This document shows positions 1 through 4,698 of a stretch of DNA of 5,228 nt, in pieces. The stretch's first letter is position 1, and every line of letters begins with the position of its first letter. The notes below the pieces were generated by a model. It saw only the letters and a program-made list of their open reading frames with translations. It did not search any database and was not told the DNA's origin. Source of the DNA: Candidatus Njordarchaeota archaeon. Its GTDB lineage: Archaea > Asgardarchaeota > Njordarchaeia > Njordarchaeales > JAHKLH01. The stretch covers positions 1 through 5,228 of the forward strand of contig JAHKLH010000124.1 of NCBI GenBank assembly GCA_029856635.1, read 5' to 3'. Made by a program: the position numbers and the translations under genes.

Positions 1-264
1 GACAAGAACGTAAAAGCCATAATTCTCTTTGGATCTGTTGCTCGAGGAGACTTTAGACCAGATAGCGATATAGATCTGCTGATTTTAACTGATAATCCAA
101 AGGAAACAAGAAAATATTTTCTGAATTACGAGTTGAATTTCTTGAAAAAGGTATCGTAGTCTCTGCATTGTATATCACGCCAGCAGCAATACGAAAAGAG
201 CATTGATCCATTATTTAAAGTAATTAAAAAAGAGGGGATAGTACTATGGAAGAAATCGAACTGA
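1..264 (+). pseudogene. Minimal nucleotidyltransferase (MNT) of a HEPN/MNT pair, 5' partial, two frameshifts
   Basis: This is the C-terminal part of a small pol-beta-type nucleotidyltransferase; the N-terminus lies outside the window. Frame 1 shows the active-site signature GSVARGD followed by SDIDLLIL, a full GSX10DXD motif (positions 31-75). Frame 1 then stops at 157-159, but the family reading continues in frame 3 from about 111 (RKIFSELRVEFLEKGIVVSA...) to the TGA at 204-206, and returns to frame 1 at 205 (DPLFKVIKKEGIVLW) to end at 262-264. The first shift is equivalent to one missing base in the A run at 111-114, the second to one extra T at about 203-204, so the net length is preserved. 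The 3' end overlaps the next HEPN gene (ATG at 246), the usual antitoxin-toxin coupling. A third active-site carboxylate is not evident, as in several HEPN-linked MNTs. Either a recent pseudogene or two sequence errors; identification as MNT is firm. Confidence 0.85.
232..238 (+). promoter_or_regulatory. Ribosome binding site of the HEPN gene
   Basis: The purine-rich GAGGGGA lies 7 bases before the ATG at 246 and resembles the archaeal GAGGTGA Shine-Dalgarno consensus with one mismatch. It sits inside the 3' end of the upstream nucleotidyltransferase gene, so the two genes are probably translated from one mRNA. It supports the ATG at 246 as the start. Confidence 0.55.
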
Positions 265-650
265 CAGTCATTCAATTAATAAAGAGAGCCCATGATAAAC
301 TAGAAAGTGCTAAGATTCTTCTAAAAGAAGGAAGATTTGATGATGCTATAAGCAGAGTATATTATTCTGCATTTTACGCTGCTAGGGCTCTATTATTACT
401 GCTAGGAGTTCAAGTAAAAACGCATGAAGACTTATTATCAATGTTCGGATTAAAAGTGATAAAACAAGGAATTCTCTCAAAAGAGATTGGAAAATACCTC
501 TCCGAATTGCATGATGCTCGAATGAATAGTGATTATTCTATAATTGTCTATTACGATGAAGATGACGCCAGAGAATACATTACAAAAGCGGAGAAGATAA
601 TTAATGTGATAAAGAGAGTAATAACAGAAAGGTTCAACATCGTGGTGTGA
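246..650 (+). CDS. HEPN domain protein (PF05168 type), partner of the upstream MNT
   Basis: A 134-residue, mostly helical protein. Residues 10-60 hold the pattern typical of HEPN proteins of the PF05168 group: a first helix rich in A/K/L, then FDDAISRVYYSAFYAARALL at 31-50 and the KTHEDLLSMFG turn at 58-68. A second conserved block, ELHDARMNSDY (87-97), is followed by a helix starting at DAREYI. The canonical RX4-6H RNase motif is not present: the equivalent arginine (R92) is followed by MNSDY with no histidine. It may therefore act by binding rather than by RNA cleavage, or use other residues. HEPN/MNT pairs are known or proposed toxin-antitoxin systems, HEPN being the toxin. The gene overlaps the nucleotidyltransferase by 19 bp. 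Its own frame is undamaged although its partner's is not. The family call is confident; the toxin role is inferred. Confidence 0.85.
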   Translation: MEEIELTVIQLIKRAHDKLESAKILLKEGRFDDAISRVYYSAFYAARALLLLLGVQVKTHEDLLSMFGLKVIKQGILSKEIGKYLSELHDARMNSDYSIIVYYDEDDAREYITKAEKIINVIKRVITERFNIVV

Positions 651-851
651 AAAGTTTTGATGAATTTTGCACGAATTTATAATCAATAATACAAAAACAA
701 ATGTAGCTTCTGGGAATTATATCACAGAATTTAAGAATTATCTGACTAATATGATTTTTCTTTGGAGCTATTCGCATTCCTTGGTGTCTTAAACTTTCTC
801 TTTAAATTTTCCGTCTGATTTCTAAGAGCTTCTAAAATAGTCCTGAAATCT
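651..851. other. Convergent intergenic region between the two HEPN/MNT modules
   Basis: About 200 bp separate the ends of the two converging modules. The right part (746-859, minus strand) is open in a frame different from mntA and reads as a plausible 37-residue peptide, beginning LVEDFRTILEALRNQ; see findings. The left part (651-745) is AT-rich, with no clear gene, promoter or hairpin terminator. Confidence 0.5.
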
Positions 852-1214
852 TCAACCAAGCATATTTCTGTGTTTTTGGTCTTTCCATAATTTCCTGTAG
901 AAGTAGAAGTACTCATACAACTCGCACTTATTTCTCGTAAAAATAATTATGTGATTATTTATTACAGTAATCTTCAAAAACAAAGGCATTAATTCAAAAA
1001 CCTTAACATCAAATCGTTCTCCCAGTTTTCCAGCAGCGAGCTCTGCAATTTCTCTTCTGCGACGATTATCACAGTTGGGCATAACCAAGCATACATCAAC
1101 ATCACTTCTACTAGTTATGTCACCACGAGCGTGAGAACCAAAAATTAAGACTGAATGTATTTCTTTAAAATTCTCAAGAAACTTTAGCCTATTTTTTATT
1201 TCGAGTAAATCCAT
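852..1214 (-). CDS. mntA: MntA-like minimal nucleotidyltransferase antitoxin
   Basis: A 120-residue pol-beta-superfamily nucleotidyltransferase. The catalytic signature is complete: GSHARGD at 26-32, then SDVDVCLV from 37, giving GSX10DXD with metal-binding D38 and D40. The third carboxylate is probably D69 in RFDVKVFE. The C-terminal half ends YEYFYFYRKLWKDQKHRNMLG, a tail seen in MntA proteins. In the characterised hepT/mntA system of Shewanella, MntA transfers AMP from ATP to a tyrosine of the HepT motif and so silences the toxin; the same chemistry is inferred here. The ATG at 1214 has an ideal ribosome binding site, and the gene overlaps the 3' end of hepT by 19 bp, so the two are translationally coupled. 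An open frame continues past the stop in another phase, so the C-terminus may be clipped by an indel. Confidence 0.9.
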   Translation of the reverse strand: MDLLEIKNRLKFLENFKEIHSVLIFGSHARGDITSRSDVDVCLVMPNCDNRRRREIAELAAGKLGERFDVKVFELMPLFLKITVINNHIIIFTRNKCELYEYFYFYRKLWKDQKHRNMLG

Positions 1215-1630
1215 TTTTTAATCACCTCAACGAACTCTAGTATTTTTGGAACTAATTCAGTAATTGATTCATAGGCGATAGTATCATCTAATTTATTATA
1301 ATGATGAACTAACCTATTTCTTAAACCATTTGATCTAAATAATGCATCTTTGAGAGATTCATCTATTACTTTCTTCTCATAAAGTTTTTCGATATTCGTA
1401 TAATCATCAGCTGGTGGAATTCCCATATCTTTATAAAGCATTGCACAAATATCCATTGTAGCATCAACAATTTCCTGAACCGCTTTATAAACCGCCAACT
1501 TCGTTTTAATGTCATGTAAAAAATCATTTGGTGTTATTCCTCGTAGCCATTCATTAATGTATGATATACAAGTCAGAATATGATCAATCTTTCGCAGATA
1601 CTTGCGTAATCTCTCTTCTGAAATTTTCAT
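1196..1630 (-). CDS. hepT: HepT-like HEPN toxin (DUF86 family)
   Basis: A 144-residue all-helical HEPN protein of the HepT/DUF86 family when started at the ATG at 1630. The diagnostic motif is RNRLVHHY at 104-111, i.e. R104-X4-H109-X-Y111 (RX4HXY). In characterised HepT proteins the R and H form an RNase active site in the dimer, and the tyrosine is AMPylated by MntA. All three residues are present, so an active, silenceable toxin is predicted. The frame extends upstream to a TTG at 1642 (four more residues), but ATG is preferred: a TATA-like element at 1661-1670 puts transcription start near 1635-1640, so the mRNA would be nearly leaderless with this ATG. The gene is first in a two-gene operon with mntA and is divergent from the DUF3795 gene. 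Family call is very secure; the start is less so. Confidence 0.92.
   Translation of the reverse strand: MKISEERLRKYLRKIDHILTCISYINEWLRGITPNDFLHDIKTKLAVYKAVQEIVDATMDICAMLYKDMGIPPADDYTNIEKLYEKKVIDESLKDALFRSNGLRNRLVHHYNKLDDTIAYESITELVPKILEFVEVIKKWIYSK
1221..1228 (-). promoter_or_regulatory. Strong ribosome binding site of mntA
   Basis: On the minus strand GAGGTGAT stands 6 bases before the ATG of mntA. It is a perfect match to the archaeal 16S rRNA 3' end (AUCACCUC). It lies within the last codons of hepT and fixes the mntA start. A strong internal site would favour making antitoxin in excess over HepT from the shared mRNA. Confidence 0.85.
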
Positions 1631-1660
1631 AGATTTTCCCAAAAATAATTCTTGGGTTCT

Positions 1661-1670
1661 TATTTAAATA
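1661..1670 (-). promoter_or_regulatory. TATA-box-like promoter element of hepT-mntA
   Basis: The palindromic TATTTAAATA begins 31 bases upstream of the hepT ATG. Archaeal TATA boxes centre about 26 bases before transcription start, which predicts a start near 1635-1640 and a leader of only 5-10 bases. Because the element is symmetrical it could also be bound in the other direction, but transcription would then start downstream of the ATG at 1682 of the divergent gene. The divergent gene may instead use the AT stretch at 1641-1650. The match is by eye only. Confidence 0.5.
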
Positions 1671-1681
1671 TAGTGATTAAC

Positions 1682-2107
1682 ATGTGTTCTAATGACATTT
1701 TTGCGTTAGAAAAGAAGTTAATCGCTTATTGTGGATTTTATTGTAGATTATGTCCCTTTTATACTGGGGAATTTAAGAAGAAATTTCAGGATATTTTGAA
1801 TTACATTAAGCACCTTGGAACGAGTTTTCTTAAGGAGATTTGTGAGAAACATGGGTATAATTTTGATGAGTTTTGGAGAGTGTTGGAATTCTTCTCAAAA
1901 TCAAAATTATGCCTTGGTTGCAAGATGGGTGATGGATGGCCAGATTGTCCTATTAGGAAATGTGCAATTGAGAGAAAAGTAGAATATTGTGCTTTTTGTT
2001 CAGATTATCCATGCGAGACCATGAAGAGACTTGGTTATACAAAGTATGCTGATGAACTGAAGATTGGTGTTGAGAATTTTTTGAAGAAGAAGTTGGAGTG
2101 CGAATGA
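1682..2107 (+). CDS. Cysteine-rich DUF3795-type protein
   Basis: A 141-residue protein from the ATG at 1682. It has the layout of the DUF3795 family: an opening AYCGFYCRLCPFY (C17, C21, C24), a helical linker of about 50 residues, then CLGC (C77, C80), a CPIRKCA pair (C89, C94) and CAFCSDYPC (C103, C106, C111). Ten spaced cysteines strongly suggest bound zinc or iron-sulphur cluster. The biochemical function of the family is not known to me. No membrane segment or signal peptide is visible, so it is probably cytosolic. The frame is open back to a TTG at 1652, but that start would overlie the TATA-like element of the divergent hepT operon; a GTG at 1673 is another alternative. It shares a 51-bp promoter region with hepT, with no evidence of a functional link. 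Confidence 0.85.
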   Translation: MCSNDIFALEKKLIAYCGFYCRLCPFYTGEFKKKFQDILNYIKHLGTSFLKEICEKHGYNFDEFWRVLEFFSKSKLCLGCKMGDGWPDCPIRKCAIERKVEYCAFCSDYPCETMKRLGYTKYADELKIGVENFLKKKLECE

Positions 2108-2252
2108 TTACGCTACATTTTTGAAATATTCTTAATTTAACATGATGAGTTTATATGCTAAATTGATGAGTTAACTGCAAAACTAAAATCGTAAGAATAC
2201 TAAATGTTCTTGGGTTTGTAATTGATGATAGCGTCTTTTATGCATTAAATCT
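2108..2252. other. Intergenic, nothing recognisable
   Basis: AT-rich spacer between the DUF3795 gene and the end of the ATPase relic. A run of five T (2118-2122) shortly after the stop codon could act as an archaeal terminator. A TGATGAGTT sequence occurs twice (2143-2151 and 2164-2172). I see no gene or RNA structure. Confidence 0.4.
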
Positions 2253-2800
2253 TTATTCCACATGTATTTTTCTTCCACTAAATGGGAAATACTTTACTTC
2301 AAACTGTAATTCTCCAAGATATTTGATGAATGTTATTATGGAAATAATTCCTTTCCTCGCGGCAATCATTAGTCTTTTTTCTTCTTCATCTGTTAAATAC
2401 AAAGTATCTTGCTTTCTTCTTTTTACATGAACTCCAACATTAGTATTGTTATATTAATGAATATATCAAATGGCCCAAGACTCAAATACGATTGGTAGGG
2501 AATAAACCCTTGTTGTAAGATATGAAAAGCAACTAGTTGCTCTCCTATATCTCTTGCATTGACGATGGCTAGATTTATTTCTGCGGTGTATTTAAGTGTT
2601 AAGATGTATCTTTCGAATAGTGGGTCTAAGATGAAGTATTCTCCGTTCCTTTCTCCGACGATTCCCACAGAGATTTGTTTTCTTAAAATCTTTAAATCCT
2701 CAATTGTTGTTACTGGTTTTTGTTTTTGTAGCAATTTTTCTTAATGTTTCTAATTCTTGTTTTCCAATTTCCTCCGAGCAATTTGTAATAAAGATAAATA
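2253..2800 (-). pseudogene. Relic of an archaeal ATPase C-terminus (winged helix plus nuclease-like tail)
   Basis: This is a decayed gene read across three minus-strand segments. From about 2800 to 2720 one frame gives EEIGKQELETLRKIATKTKT. A shift in the A-rich run near 2715-2725 leads to TTIEDLKILRKQISVGIVGE, then EYFILDPLFERYILTLKYTA and GPFDIFINI (ending at a TAA at 2423-2425). One base must be skipped back near 2441-2447 to continue as NTNVGVHVKRRKQDTLYLTD... with a natural stop at 2253-2255. The helix-helix-wing pattern followed by Y-ILDPLF is characteristic of the region after the ATPase core in archaeal ATPases. The tail (D-IFI, then GVHVKRR) resembles a degraded PD-(D/E)XK core. No Walker motifs remain and no credible promoter precedes it. 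The upstream limit is uncertain. It could be a decayed paralogue of the intact ATPase to its right. Confidence 0.65.
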
Positions 2801-2982
2801 ATTTCCTGCATTTATAAGTATCATACGAATTTCATATGCTCACCATGTGGATTTTATATGAAAAACTTTGTAAAGGGACTGCATGAGGTGATGTCTGATT
2901 TATTTTCAGCGAGATTATTCACGTATTTCGCGCTAGTTAGGATGTGTTGCGTCCAACTTGGACACGACGAATCTTTTTGAAA
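2801..2982. other. Non-coding region downstream of the intact ATPase
   Basis: No convincing gene on either strand. A 29-codon plus-strand frame starts at ATG 2891, directly abutting GAGGTG (2885-2890), which is too close for a normal ribosome binding site. A perfect 13-bp palindrome lies at 2951-2963. Confidence 0.4.
2951..2963. repeat. 13-bp perfect palindrome GTCCAACTTGGAC
   Basis: Two 6-bp arms around a single central base, about 20 bp past the stop codon of the large ATPase gene. A one-base loop cannot form a stable hairpin and no T run follows, so it fits a protein-binding site better than a terminator. It may be chance. Confidence 0.4.
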
Positions 2983-4509
2983 TCACCAGTGAGGGAATTT
3001 TAATTTTTTGGCTAATAGTTTAACTGCGTCTTTTGATAATATTATGATGTTTTCCTTGGTTGCTCTAGCTATTGTTGCTGGGGATACTGTTGCTGGACCT
3101 AGTAATACGAGGATTCCGTAAGCATTTTTTCCTTTTGATCTTAAGAAATTTACTGCTTTGACTAGTTGATCTATTTCCATCGGCATTATTTCTTTTACTT
3201 TAGTCTTTACTTCAAATACAAGTAGAGAACCATCTTTTGCTTCGGCGATTATATCAGCGTTTTTTATCGGTTTAAATATTCTCTCTGTCTCCTTTTTGGA
3301 ATAAACTTTAATTATGTTTAGGATAAATTTATCTGCTGTACCATATAGAAATGTTCCTCGTGCATCATCATATATGATGATAGTTTTGTTAATGGCTTCT
3401 GCGAGGAGTTCTCTCATATATGATTCTGCCGTTATTCCTAAAGCGCTAACTAATAGTGTACTCCATGGTTTCTTTGGTTCGATTCTAAGCCTTAACCACT
3501 CACCAAGTAGTGGATATTTTATTTGGTAAAATACTCTTTTTTTCATTTTCTTTTTTTCTAATAATCCCAGTCTGTGTAATTCTTCAAGGACTGCATATGC
3601 AAGGTCTCGGCTTGTTCCAAGGGCTTTTGCTACATCGTCTGTAGTTTTATTTGACTCCGCTACGGCCTTTAATGCTTGTATTAGTATATCATAATCTCGT
3701 CTTGAAATTTCTGCAACTGCTCGTATCATGTTGTCGAATACTTCATCGAAATCTCCATCATGTATTGCATTGATGGCTAGTAATGAAATTTTTTCGTATG
3801 TTGTATTGTATCTTCTTGCTAAGATTTCAATTATTCTTGGAATTCCTCCAGAAATGCGAGCAATTTCCTCTGCAATTTCTGTGTTATTCTTAACTAAGGC
3901 TTTAGCTAGTTTAATGGAATCCCTTAATGATAATGGATCAACGCGTAATAAGTCAAGTATTCCAACTAATGCTCCACCATATTTTCGTGAAATATATTCT
4001 TGTAGTTTTTCCCATCCAATGCTAGATATAAAAATCCAGAAGATATCTGGTGACGAGTTAATTACATTGCGAATTATCCATAATATATCACTAATAACTT
4101 TTTCTTTCTTCATTCCTAATTTTCTCGCAATTTTAGACGAAACTTTTTCTATCATCACATGAAATTCATCTAATGCAATTATCATCTTTTTTCTAATCTT
4201 GTAAGCTATTTTCTGTGGCAATAATAGTATATTTCTCAAATCTTCTAGAGGCTCTCCAGACAATGTTAATTCAATTTTTTCATCAAACTGGGAAAGTCTC
4301 TCAATAAAGATTCTCTTTAAAAGCGTTATTGTTCTAGCTGCAGATAAATCTATGATTATACCTAGCTTTTTCTTGAGAAATTCTTCAATCAAGCGAGTTT
4401 TTCCAACTTTTCTAAAGCCGTAAACTAATACTCCCTTAGAATGACCTTCTAAAAACATTCTATAACTTTCCTCAAGTAATTGTAATTCTTTCTCCCTGTT
4501 CACAAACAT
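2983..4509 (-). CDS. Archaeal STAND/AAA-type ATPase with winged helix and PD-(D/E)XK-like C-terminal domain
   Basis: A 508-residue protein of the archaeal ATPase family (PF01637, Sso1545-like). The typical opening MFVNREKELQLLE is followed by Walker A GFRKVGKT (31-38), Walker B MIIALDEF (109-116), a sensor-1-like WIFISS (158-163) and the GGIPR motif (221-225). A winged helix covers about 270-335. The last 150 residues contain ADII (D419), then LLVFEVKTK with E433 and K435, the D...EXK core of a PD-(D/E)XK nuclease fold, with E362 in the preceding helix. All ATPase residues are present, so it should be functional. Members are thought to act as NTP-driven switches, some in defence or mobile-element control; the role here is unknown. 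The ATG has no Shine-Dalgarno sequence, suggesting a leaderless mRNA. A 16-bp tandem repeat precedes it. It is transcribed alone. Confidence 0.9.
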   Translation of the reverse strand: MFVNREKELQLLEESYRMFLEGHSKGVLVYGFRKVGKTRLIEEFLKKKLGIIIDLSAARTITLLKRIFIERLSQFDEKIELTLSGEPLEDLRNILLLPQKIAYKIRKKMIIALDEFHVMIEKVSSKIARKLGMKKEKVISDILWIIRNVINSSPDIFWIFISSIGWEKLQEYISRKYGGALVGILDLLRVDPLSLRDSIKLAKALVKNNTEIAEEIARISGGIPRIIEILARRYNTTYEKISLLAINAIHDGDFDEVFDNMIRAVAEISRRDYDILIQALKAVAESNKTTDDVAKALGTSRDLAYAVLEELHRLGLLEKKKMKKRVFYQIKYPLLGEWLRLRIEPKKPWSTLLVSALGITAESYMRELLAEAINKTIIIYDDARGTFLYGTADKFILNIIKVYSKKETERIFKPIKNADIIAEAKDGSLLVFEVKTKVKEIMPMEIDQLVKAVNFLRSKGKNAYGILVLLGPATVSPATIARATKENIIILSKDAVKLLAKKLKFPHW

Positions 4510-4515
4510 TTTACG

Positions 4516-4553
4516 ACACTTTAGTATATCTACACTTTAGTATGTCTACACTA
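4516..4553 (-). repeat. 16-bp tandem repeat upstream of the ATPase gene, possible operator
   Basis: Two adjacent copies of ACACTTTAGTATRTCT (4516-4531 and 4532-4547) differ at one base, and a partial third copy (ACACTA) follows at 4548-4553. The array begins 7 bases before the ATPase start codon and overlaps where its promoter or leader must be. Direct repeats with a 16-bp period in this place suggest a regulator-binding site, perhaps for autoregulation through the gene's own winged helix. Confidence 0.6.
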
Positions 4554-4570
4554 AAATAGAATTAAAAATA

Positions 4571-4698
4571 AAAATATAGTGTATTGCAAAACTTTTTTCT
4601 GCATCGAGAGAAGGTCCCCGCAGATCTAGTGCTAAACACTTGAAAATATCAAGAGTATTTTGAAAGAATAGAAAAAGTTTTGCAACACACTATATTTT
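4571..4698. mobile_element. MITE-like element with 29-30 bp terminal inverted repeats
   Basis: The left arm (4571-4600) and right arm (4670-4698) are near-perfect inverted copies, with one mismatch and one A-run indel. Each arm reads inward as TATAGTGT, three or four further bases, then GCAAAACTTTTT. The core TAGTGT...ACACTA (4577-4692, 116 bp) is flanked by TA dinucleotides on both sides, as expected for a TA-targeting family such as IS630/Tc1-mariner. The 69-bp interior has no gene. It lies between the ATPase promoter and a transposase relic and may be a MITE, a solo pair of insertion sequence ends, or a transcribed hairpin. The family assignment is inferred from the TA flanks only. Confidence 0.65.

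Noticed and set aside
2143..2172. Two TGATGAGTT copies as C and C' boxes of a C/D guide RNA
   Set aside because: No CTGA D or D' box is placed correctly downstream, so the structure is incomplete; the repeat is probably chance in AT-rich DNA.
2559..2744. 61-residue plus-strand frame
   Set aside because: It is antisense to the ATPase relic and shows no domain features.
2951..2963. GTCCAACTTGGAC as an intrinsic terminator of the ATPase gene
   Set aside because: A one-base loop cannot fold and there is no T run after it on the minus strand; archaeal terminators are usually simple T runs.
2891..2980. 29-codon plus-strand frame starting MSDLFSARLF
   Set aside because: The GAGGTG directly abuts the ATG, leaving no spacer for a normal ribosome binding site, and the peptide resembles nothing I recognise.
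3728..4162. 144-residue plus-strand frame inside the ATPase gene
   Set aside because: It is the antisense shadow of the ATPase, serine and isoleucine rich with no family features; the minus-strand frame has all Walker motifs.
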